Shown here piece by piece: positions 55,796 to 64,000 of a DNA stretch of 64,000 nt (positions are counted from its first letter, which is position 1; each line of letters starts with the position of its first letter). Source of the DNA: CAYRHJ01 sp964424105 (GTDB lineage Bacteria; Planctomycetota; Phycisphaerae; UBA1845). The translations under genes were made by a program, and so were the position numbers. Location: the NCBI GenBank assembly GCA_964424105.1, contig CAYRHJ010000004.1:76065-140064 (forward strand), read 5' to 3'. The notes beneath the pieces were generated by a model. It made no database searches, was not told the origin of the DNA, and worked only from the letters and a program-made list of their open reading frames with translations.

Positions 55796-56281
55796 TCAGG
55801 CTAACACGGCCATCACCACCAGCAACACCCCAAGCAGCGCCGTAACGACACCCAGCGAGAAATTGGGGCGGACGGGGATGTATTCCCGCACCCAAACCGG
55901 CAGTCGCCACACCCGAAAGACATTCAGACCCAGCGAAAACGCAATCACGCCAATAATCAGAGCCAGCAATCTCGCAACTTCGCCCATCGAGGGCGTGTTG
56001 GTTTGTCGCCAAATCCCCAGACCCAGAATGACGATGCCGACACCCGCGATCTTCGCGCCAAGTTTGACGTGATCGTTCATGTTGCGAAGGCTGCGAATCT
56101 CGATCTGCATCCGGCGGGCGAATTCCGCGACGACGCTGCGAACGTAGGTGATTCCGCATTCCGGACACCTGTTCCCTCCTGTCCCGCTAAGATTGAATCC
56201 GCAGCGCGGACAAGATGGTGGAATCTCCATCGTCCAGGGGTGGCCGGCCAGGTGTTCCAAATCGCTCCTACTGAACGGCAT
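55796..56281 (-). CDS. Zinc-ribbon membrane protein
   Basis: 161 residues. A four-cysteine ribbon (CPRCGFNLSG, CPECGITY) near residues 24-45 is followed by two or three transmembrane helices (KIAGVGIVILGLGIW; ALIIGVIAFSLGL; VTALLGVLLVVMAVLA). It overlaps the end of thiE by 14 bp, so the two are probably co-transcribed. A start at 56230 (just before the ribbon) is also possible. Such small ribbon-membrane proteins are common in planctomycetes and uncharacterised. Confidence 0.75.
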   Translation of the reverse strand: MPFSRSDLEHLAGHPWTMEIPPSCPRCGFNLSGTGGNRCPECGITYVRSVVAEFARRMQIEIRSLRNMNDHVKLGAKIAGVGIVILGLGIWRQTNTPSMGEVARLLALIIGVIAFSLGLNVFRVWRLPVWVREYIPVRPNFSLGVVTALLGVLLVVMAVLA

Positions 56282-57380
56282 GAACGCTGCCCTTGTTCGA
56301 TGCGGAGATTTCGGCGGCCAGAATCCGCGTTTTCAATTCAGCCGTCGCGTTCCGCGGATGGTTACAAGAAACAATAGTCCCGCAAACACAAATGCACGAC
56401 GCCCCGGCTTGCAGGACGTCGGCAACGTTATCCGTCCCTATTCCGCCGATGGCAACCATGGGCAACGACGTTTCCGCACATGCAGCCGCTATGAACGGCG
56501 GGCCGGGAACGCGGTCTTGCGGTTTGGTCTTCGATTGAAACATCGGCCCGACGGCGATGTAGTCGGGTGAATCCGCCGCGGCTCGCCGGACATGTTCGAT
56601 GGTATGCGTCGACAGGCCGACCAGCCCGTCGGGGCCTATGATACGTCGGACATCGCGCACCGGCAGATCATCCTGCCCGATGTGCACGCCATGCGCTTGG
56701 GACAGTCGGGCGATGTCGGGGCGATCGTTGACCACGAACAAAACGTTGGCCGCCCGGCATCGTTCCGCCAGCGATTTCGCACGGGCCAGCAGTTCATGGT
56801 CGGGAAGACTCTTTTCGCGAAGTTGGATGCAGTCGGCTCCTCCGGCGATTACCTCGTCCGCTGTTTCCAACCATGGCCGTCTACACCACGACTCGGTCAG
56901 CAAGACATACAGCCGCATCGTGGCCAGCCGCACACGCGCCTGAATCCGAATGGCCAGGGCGTGTTCGATGTCGTAAACGGTGTACCGAAGCCGTTCGAAC
57001 GAACGGGCGCGATCCGCATCGATGGTCTTGGCATATTCTTCCATCACCCGCAGGGCTTCAGCCGCTCGTTTCGCCGCGGCCACAGCCACGTCGCAGGTTC
57101 CGGCCCGCTGGTATTCCGATTCGGTTTCAATCACCCGCCCGACGTCGTGTTCGCTGTCGCGGGCCCGGATGATCAGGTCCGCCCAACCGCCCATCGCCGT
57201 GGTCAATGCATGTCGAGTGGTCTTGATCAGTTCAGTCAGAACGCCGTCATTCAATTCGAAGCGCGCGTAATCTTCGAGCACGCGCAGCGCCTCCCGACCG
57301 CGGTTACCATTCGCGTCAAGGATGCGGGCTGTTGTCGATTGCACGCCAGCCACTCCAAATAAACGGCGGTTGCGATCCAT
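56268..57380 (-). CDS. thiE: Thiamine-phosphate synthase with N-terminal ThiD2-like domain
   Basis: 370 residues. The C-terminal 210 residues are ThiE: LYVLLTESWC, GGADCIQLREKSLPDHELL, VLFVVNDRPDIARLSQAHGV, HIGQDDLPV, GLSTHTIEHVRRA, DYIAVGPMFQSKTK and VAIGGIGTDNVADVLQAGA. It joins HMP-PP and thiazole-P to thiamine phosphate. The N-terminal 150 residues (RILDANGNRGREALRVLEDY) match the ThiD2 domain, reported as an HMP-P kinase fused to ThiE in cyanobacteria and planctomycetes, so the protein may carry two successive steps. No THI-box riboswitch was recognised upstream, where the sequence is a 103-bp duplication. Confidence 0.93.
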   Translation of the reverse strand: MDRNRRLFGVAGVQSTTARILDANGNRGREALRVLEDYARFELNDGVLTELIKTTRHALTTAMGGWADLIIRARDSEHDVGRVIETESEYQRAGTCDVAVAAAKRAAEALRVMEEYAKTIDADRARSFERLRYTVYDIEHALAIRIQARVRLATMRLYVLLTESWCRRPWLETADEVIAGGADCIQLREKSLPDHELLARAKSLAERCRAANVLFVVNDRPDIARLSQAHGVHIGQDDLPVRDVRRIIGPDGLVGLSTHTIEHVRRAAADSPDYIAVGPMFQSKTKPQDRVPGPPFIAAACAETSLPMVAIGGIGTDNVADVLQAGASCICVCGTIVSCNHPRNATAELKTRILAAEISASNKGSVHAVQ

Positions 57381-57393
57381 TGGACCGCGAAGG

Positions 57394-57599
57394 ACGAATC
57401 AAGGCAGTTCGGATCAGCCACACTGAACCAGCGGTGGCCGCGTGCGACCCGACATCCGCTTCACTCGCAAGTCCGACGGGCATGGACCGCCAATGCCGAA
57501 TTCAAGGCGGTTTGGATCAGCCAAATTGAACCAGCGGTGGCCGCGTGCGACCCGACATCCGCTTCACACGCAAGTCCGACGGGCATGGATCGCCAATGC
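57394..57599. repeat. 103-bp tandem duplication upstream of thiE
   Basis: Two copies about 103 bp apart (for example GGATCAGCCA at 57411 and 57514), with only a few differences. It lies between thiE and the palindromic repeat cluster. Confidence 0.88.
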
Positions 57600-57672
57600 C
57601 GGGTGCGTGACACAATCGGCGACCCGGTCCGTGACACACTCACAATCGGCGGCTGGTGGTACGTACGTTCCA

Positions 57673-57848
57673 CGTCCCGTAGGGACGGTATGAAAATAGC
57701 CCGGCGATTCATCGCCGGGAACACCATCGATCCGCCGAATAGAAGTCCCGTAGGGACGGCTGAAACTCCTGCCGTGGGTCAATCGTCCCTACGGGACTCG
57801 TTCACCTCACCGGACGAACACCACCCGGCGATCAATCGCAGGGCTATT
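57673..57848. mobile_element. MITE-like element with inverted ends
   Basis: The left end (57695-57719, starting AATAGCCCGGCGATTCATCG) and the right end (57824-57848) are inverted copies with two differences in 25. Between and around them are three palindromes of the GTCCCGTAGGGAC type at 57673, 57745 and (opposite orientation) 57784. No coding sequence. It is probably a non-autonomous repeat. Confidence 0.6.
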
Positions 57849-57875
57849 CTCGATGGCCCCGCCGGGGCCTGGCTT

Positions 57876-58250
57876 GGGCAACGTCTCGACGACGGCGTAC
57901 GCCCGCATCCGTCATTCCGGCGAACGCCGGAATCCAGAACAACGCTGCCTGGACTCCGGCTCGCGCCGGAGTGACGATCGGGACGATCCGGTTTGCGCCG
58001 GAGTGACGAGCGGGACGATCCCGCTCGCGCTACCATGGCGAAAAACCTAATACTGAAATACCCTAGCAACTGGCTCAATCCCGTGCGCCTGGCGAGTCAT
58101 TCCGGCGTACGGGGCCTGCCTCGGGCAACGTCTCGACGACGGCGTACGCCCGCATCCGTCATTCCGGCGAACGCCGGAATCCAGAATTCGTTTGCCTGGA
58201 CTCCGGCTTGCGCCGGAGTGACGATCGGGACGATCCGGTTTGCGCCGGGG
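57876..58250. repeat. Two copies of a 125-bp block carrying the GTCATTCCGGCG repeat
   Basis: Blocks start at 57876 and 58123 (GGGCAACGTCTCGACGACGG) and extend through CATTCCGGCGAACGCCGGAA to the CGGGACGATCCGGTTTGCGC segment. They are 247 bp apart. The second lies just past the ribBA stop. Confidence 0.88.
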
Positions 58251-58279
58251 CCAGGGACATCGGAACGCCAACTAAGCTA

Positions 58280-59551
<1,272 letters not shown>

Positions 59552-60166
59552 TCGAAAACCTTTCTTGCCATGATACTACGGAGCGTAGCAGAGCAGATAG
59601 TTAACATCGTCATTCCGGCGCAAGTCGTAATCCAGCACGCAAGCGGGCGTGGCCCGTTGTCGGATGTTCAATGTTTCATGCAGGGAGCAGTAATTCCATC
59701 AGTTCGATCACCAATATATAGGTCGAACCCGACATCAAGACAAACCACTACAGAAACTGCAACCGGATTTTCAACACATCAGCTTTCCGAAGTTTACACC
59801 CGCGAATGACGCAGTTTTTTTCCAGGTACTCGTCGCCCGCGACGATTGCCCGAATTGATCATGCCTATCCGATCATCGCACAATGACTATAGGGGAGAAA
59901 GCCTATGACCGCAAAAAACCATCGCGGCTGGCAGACAGGGATTGCGGGATTCCGAAACGGCGCCCATCCCCAGGACGGGGTGGGAACGCGATTCGTCCGA
60001 TTCCGGTGAACGAAACCTCAGCAGGCCGGGCAAAACGCAAGCGCGTCTTGGTACGTCCCGCAACATGCCCAAACGGCAAGCGGAAACGCACATTTCGATT
60101 GCACTGACCTTTGACTGCGACCGCGGGTCAAATCACCATCGCGGTCCGGTCATCGCGGTCCACCGG
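59552..60166. other. Intergenic, no gene seen
   Basis: About 615 bp. It holds a degenerate copy of the GTCATTCCGGCG repeat at 59608-59635 and otherwise no recognisable element; possible frames do not resemble proteins. Confidence 0.5.
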
Positions 60167-63100
60167 TTATCGCATTCCCCTGGCCGACCGAATGTTCCGA
60201 TCGTTAGATAGGCCTCGCGGAGGCGCAGGCCGACCGCCGCGTTCGTCGTTCTTCAGGTACAATGCCATGTCTTCCATGTCCACCACGCCGCTGCCGTCGA
60301 CGTCGGCCAGCCTCGCTTCATCGCCAAAGCCCATTTGTACAAGCTCCGCCACTGTGATCGAGCGAAGTGGGCCGGCTGGTTCGACTGTGGGCGACGGATT
60401 GCACACCGCCTCACACCCGGCTTTGTCATTGTTGAACAGGTTGATCAGTATGAACGAGAAATCCAAAAGATTGACGATATTATCACCATTGATGTCACCA
60501 TGCGGGCCAACCGACCCCATGGGTGTGTGCTTGCCCGGCACGGGGTTCCCACTCACCGCAGCCAAGTAGGACACAAAGTCGATGACATCGATTCGACCAA
60601 TCCCGTCGGCATCCAAGCCGTTCAAGTTTCCGTTAACCAGCCAATGGCAAGTGTCGCTAAGATCCTTGGAACCCTTGAATGATGCGAACCACGCCGAACC
60701 TCCTCCGGGAATGTCCTCGCAAGTCACTCCGCACGTCGCATTAAGGGAATGAAGCGGATCTCGCGCTTCGATACAGGCGAAATTACCCGGCGGCACCTTC
60801 GCCCGAGCCGTTCCATGCCCCGGAATGTTGTAGGGGAATCCGAATTCGACGTCGGCACTGGTATGGACGGACGACGGCCCCGCGATGGTTCCGCAATCAC
60901 TCAAGTCGAATTCAATACCACGAATAACCGGGCCGGCGGTCATGGTCGGCGACAATTCCACGTCAACCCACAGATTATTCTGGCCACTGTTGCCGACCTG
61001 GAACTGGCAGGTACTCGAATTTCCACAGCTATCTACGACATTACTGCAATCAATCGTCGTCACGCCCGGCGGGAAGTCACCGCCTCCGAACAACAGATGA
61101 CTGACGACGGCGTCCTGATTATGCGAAATCGAACAGTTGACGGGCAGATCACCGTCACAATTGTCGACCGCGAACAGCGGGTCCCACGTCACGCGACGAG
61201 TCACCGTGCCGCAGTCGGCGTTACCGAACCCCTTGAACTGCGGGCAATTGATCTGCGGCGGTGTACTGTCCACCGTCAGCTTGCCGGTGCAGCACGGGTC
61301 AGCCAATGGATTGTTCAATAGGCCACACGTGCCATCCGGTCGTTCGTGACCCAACGGGCAAACCTCGCTGCCGTCCGCAGCGCCAAGCCGCGTAGGCGGA
61401 TTATGGCCACGGAAACAGACGCCCTGGTTCTTGCAATCTCCTATCGGATTGAACGTTAGTGTCGCAACGGTGGCTGGGCCAAATGTTCCCGTGCAGATCG
61501 CACCAGGATTTTCGCCGATCACGTAATCAATGGTCCCCGAAATCGTATCGACAAACTCCAAAAGAACCGTATTGAATACGCCACCGCCCGGCTCGATACC
61601 TTTGAATTCCAGCGAGGTCGCGTCGTATGACAGGAAGAACTGCGCCGCACAGATGGGCTGCGGCGAGAGCGACAACTCAACATGCACGTCGATCGACCCA
61701 TTCTCAGCAAAACCGCATGAACCATTCGTTGGAGCAGGGCCGCCCCCCGGAACCGCTACCAAGCACAGGGTCGGCGGGCCATCGCAAATGCACCTGCCGT
61801 CAACGCAATCGACCGCGCCAGGTGGGCATTCACTGACGTCATTGCAACCAAATGTTTCAAATACGCAGCCAGAGGCCAACGCATCCGGGTTGGCTGGATC
61901 ACAGCTATCCGCCGTACAGATTGATCCGTCATTGCATTGACCGTCATCCGGAGTGATCACACAACCAGCCGCGTCGGCGTTGGGGTCGTTGGGATCACAG
62001 AATTCACTCGTGCAAGTAGCCCCATCATTACAGCTACCGTCGTTGGGGGTATTCACGCAGCCTTCTGAATCCGCATTGGGATTGGCGGGGTCGCAAACGT
62101 CAACCGTGCAGGCCGCCGAGTCATTACAACTCGCGTTATTGGGTGTAATCACACAGCCATCAGGATCGGCGGACGGGCTTTGTGGGTTGCACACGTCACT
62201 CGTACACGCGAAACCGTCATTGCAGATTGAATTGTTGGGCGTGTTCACACAACCCGTGTTCGGATTCGCGCCGGGAGCATTAGGATTGCAAACATCGGTC
62301 GTACAGGCCTCGCCATCACTGCAAAGCGCTGAATTGGGCGTGGACTCGCAGACACCGCCCACGCAGGCATCGGCTGTGCAATCGTATCCGTCCGTGCAGG
62401 AGTTGGTGTTGTCGTTGGTGTAGACGCACCCGTCGGCACCGGCGTTGGGGTCACCCGGATCGCAGGCATCGTCCGTGCAATCGTTGGAATCATCGCAGAA
62501 CGTCGTGCTGGGTGTGGACACGCAGACCCCGCTAACGCAGGCGTCGGTCGTGCAGTCATAACCGTCCGTGCAGGTGTTGGTGTCGTCGTTGGTGTAGACG
62601 CACCCGTCGGGACCCGCGTTGGGGTCAGCCGGATCGCAGGCGTCGTCCGTGCAGTCGTTGGAATCATCGCAGAACGTCGTGCTGGGCGTGGAAACGCAAA
62701 CACCGCCCACGCAGGCGTCGGTCGTGCAGTCAAAACCGTCCGTGCAGGTGTTGGTATCGTCATTGGTGTAGACGCACCCGTCGGGACCCGCGTTGGGGTC
62801 AGCCGGATCGCAGGCATCGTCCGTGCAGTCGTTGGAATCGTCGCAGAACGTCGTGTTGGGCGTGGAAACGCAGACACCGCCCACGCAGGCATCGGTCGTG
62901 CAGTCAAAACCGTCCGTGCACGCATTGGTATCGTCGTTGGTGTAGACGCACCCGTCGGCATCCGCGTTGGGGTCACCCGGATCGCAGGCGTCGTCGGTGC
63001 ATTCATTGGAATCGTCGCAGAACGTCGTGCTGGGCGTGAATACGCACGCGCCGCCACCACAGCCCACGAACGTCTGCCCGGTGTTGGGCAATCCCCGGGT

Positions 63101-64000
63101 GTGGGCAGCAGGTGCCAGCCACGTGAAGTCGGACGAGGCGCTGCCGGTACCGGTCAATTGAAGTGAAAAACCGGCCGCAGGAACAGGGTCTTCGTCAACG
63201 CCGATATCCACCGAGAGCATCCCGACGGCTGGTCCATTGGTGGCAGTGAACGAACCTTCGTAGCTGATGAATTCTAAGACGGCACCGCCGTCGTCGATCA
63301 GGGCCAATCCGTCCGGTGCGCCGTTCTGCATTCCGACAAACGCAAAATCAAGCGTTCCCATGCAGCCGCCTTGATCGGGGATGATCCCCGACAAATTGAC
63401 CGTCATGTAGGTGGCGCCGTTGCTACCGTTGTACCCGATGACCTGCCAGCCGGTCAGATCAAGTCCGGCGGGTCCTGCTAATTCAACAAACTCGCCGGTG
63501 TCGGTCCCAACGTTGTCGTAATGGAACTCGTTGATAAACGTATCACCGCCGCCGGCAAACGGATCACAAATGTCGTCGGTGCAGGCTTTCAGGTCGTCGC
63601 ATGTCGGCGGTGTCCCAGGCTGACAACCCAGGATGGGGTCGCACGTCTCTACTCCGTTACAGAACAGGCCATCGTCGCAATTGGCATCGTCGGGCGTGGA
63701 CACGCAGACACCGCCCACGCAGGCGTCGGTTGTGCAATCAAAACCGTCCGTGCAGGTGTTGGTGTCGTCGTTGGTGTAGACGCACCCGTCGGCACCGGCG
63801 TTGGGGTCACCCGGATCGCAGGCATCGTCCGTGCAGTCGTTGGAATCATCGCAGAACGTCGTGCTGGGCGTGGACACGCAGACACCGCCTACACAGGCGT
63901 CGGTTGTGCAATCAAAACCGTCCGTGCAGGTGTTGGCGTCGTCGTTGGTGTAGACGCACCCGTCGGCACCGGCGTTGGGGTCACCCGGATCGCAGGCATC
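60167..64000 (-). CDS. Giant cysteine-rich secreted protein (5' end outside window)
   Basis: 1,278 codons in the window; the frame is open past the right edge. The N-terminal part seen consists of Cys-rich repeats of 58 residues (CDDSNDCTDDACDPGDPNAG ... CTDGFDCTTDACVGGVCVST) interrupted by a lamin-tail-like domain (FINEFHYDNVGTDTGEFVEL ... TGWQVIGYNG), then more divergent short Cys repeats (CNDGFACTSDVCNP). Next come a cohesin-like sandwich (SIDVHVELSLSPQPICAAQF), a HYR-like segment (TPPQINCPQF, VDNCDGDLPVNC), and dockerin-like tails (DADGIGRIDVIDF, GDINGDNIVNLLDF, ADVDGSGVVDMEDM). Likely an adhesive or matrix surface protein with many disulfides. Similar Cys repeats occur in myxobacterial and planctomycete proteins. 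Confidence 0.88.
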   Translation of the reverse strand, partial: DACDPGDPNAGADGCVYTNDDANTCTDGFDCTTDACVGGVCVSTPSTTFCDDSNDCTDDACDPGDPNAGADGCVYTNDDTNTCTDGFDCTTDACVGGVCVSTPDDANCDDGLFCNGVETCDPILGCQPGTPPTCDDLKACTDDICDPFAGGGDTFINEFHYDNVGTDTGEFVELAGPAGLDLTGWQVIGYNGSNGATYMTVNLSGIIPDQGGCMGTLDFAFVGMQNGAPDGLALIDDGGAVLEFISYEGSFTATNGPAVGMLSVDIGVDEDPVPAAGFSLQLTGTGSASSDFTWLAPAAHTRGLPNTGQTFVGCGGGACVFTPSTTFCDDSNECTDDACDPGDPNADADGCVYTNDDTNACTDGFDCTTDACVGGVCVSTPNTTFCDDSNDCTDDACDPADPNAGPDGCVYTNDDTNTCTDGFDCTTDACVGGVCVSTPSTTFCDDSNDCTDDACDPADPNAGPDGCVYTNDDTNTCTDGYDCTTDACVSGVCVSTPSTTFCDDSNDCTDDACDPGDPNAGADGCVYTNDNTNSCTDGYDCTADACVGGVCESTPNSALCSDGEACTTDVCNPNAPGANPNTGCVNTPNNSICNDGFACTSDVCNPQSPSADPDGCVITPNNASCNDSAACTVDVCDPANPNADSEGCVNTPNDGSCNDGATCTSEFCDPNDPNADAAGCVITPDDGQCNDGSICTADSCDPANPDALASGCVFETFGCNDVSECPPGAVDCVDGRCICDGPPTLCLVAVPGGGPAPTNGSCGFAENGSIDVHVELSLSPQPICAAQFFLSYDATSLEFKGIEPGGGVFNTVLLEFVDTISGTIDYVIGENPGAICTGTFGPATVATLTFNPIGDCKNQGVCFRGHNPPTRLGAADGSEVCPLGHERPDGTCGLLNNPLADPCCTGKLTVDSTPPQINCPQFKGFGNADCGTVTRRVTWDPLFAVDNCDGDLPVNCSISHNQDAVVSHLLFGGGDFPPGVTTIDCSNVVDSCGNSSTCQFQVGNSGQNNLWVDVELSPTMTAGPVIRGIEFDLSDCGTIAGPSSVHTSADVEFGFPYNIPGHGTARAKVPPGNFACIEARDPLHSLNATCGVTCEDIPGGGSAWFASFKGSKDLSDTCHWLVNGNLNGLDADGIGRIDVIDFVSYLAAVSGNPVPGKHTPMGSVGPHGDINGDNIVNLLDFSFILINLFNNDKAGCEAVCNPSPTVEPAGPLRSITVAELVQMGFGDEARLADVDGSGVVDMEDMALYLKNDERGGRPAPPRGLSNDRNIRSARGMR
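62400..63060 (-). repeat. 174-bp coding tandem repeat
   Basis: The CGCAGAACGTCGT landmark recurs at 62494, 62668, 62842 and 63016, exactly 174 bp (58 codons) apart, with very high identity. A further copy at 63850 follows the lamin-tail-like interruption and continues to the window end. Confidence 0.92.

Noticed and set aside
59552..59900. FMN riboswitch upstream of ribBA
   Set aside because: None of the conserved FMN-element blocks (such as AGGGCGGGG with its partner ACCGGCGGT) is present.

Overview
The window looks like a planctomycete chromosome (Planctomycetota), probably an uncultured or metagenome-derived lineage. The evidence is a set of large secreted proteins with paired dockerin-like D-x-D-G/N-G segments, a DUF1501 TAT protein, an IPTL/PEP-CTERM-like sorting tail, a double-length UvrA, a B12-dependent ribonucleotide reductase, many lone genes with few operons, and high GC with abundant dispersed palindromic repeats. 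No phage, integrase, plasmid replication gene or CRISPR array was seen.

Layout. 1-3.3 kb: an eleven-haem cytochrome c fused to a membrane cytochrome b-like part (runs off the left edge), then two divergent secreted dockerin-like proteins, one of them frameshifted. 3.7-8.6 kb: a three-repeat Clp-N protein, tRNA-Phe, a secreted SUMF1/FGE-like protein, and an ExeA/GspB-like/receiver trio. 8.9-18 kb: nrdJ with a probable tandem NrdR operator, a HhH-GPD glycosylase, a repeat-filled 0.8 kb gap, mgtE, a dGTPase-like HD protein, a HIT protein and a lipoprotein. 18.2-27 kb: a UvrA with four ABC modules, split after the first module by three small genes including a minimal nucleotidyltransferase, followed by an overlapping CBM9-like gene. 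27.2-41.3 kb: a 1,874-residue dockerin/cohesin-like exoprotein, DUF1501, a three-domain amidohydrolase and a COG2509-type FAD protein. 41.6-44.9 kb: prfB with its programmed +1 frameshift, a lipoprotein cyclophilin and an M48-like protease. 44.8-48.3 kb: a cysH-hemA-cbiX-cobA operon (sulfate assimilation plus siroheme synthesis) behind an attenuator-like hairpin. 48.9-54.3 kb: small membrane proteins and a 1,370-residue ATPase/coiled-coil protein. 54.4-59.6 kb: Nudix, two membrane proteins, thiE and ribBA, separated by repeat clusters. 60.2-64 kb: a huge cysteine-rich secreted protein running off the right edge.

How genes work together. The clearest unit is cysH-hemA-cbiX-cobA. HemA feeds tetrapyrrole synthesis, CobA makes precorrin-2, and the CbiX/SirB-like chelatase would finish siroheme, the cofactor of the sulfite reductase that acts after CysH; the precorrin-2 dehydrogenase and sulfite reductase are not in the window. 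thiE and ribBA are vitamin genes near each other but separated by about 0.9 kb of repeats. The uvrA block is the most unusual: both parts, the inserted genes and the CBM9-like gene read in one direction with very short gaps. All functional statements rest on motif recognition by eye; no alignment or database search was run.
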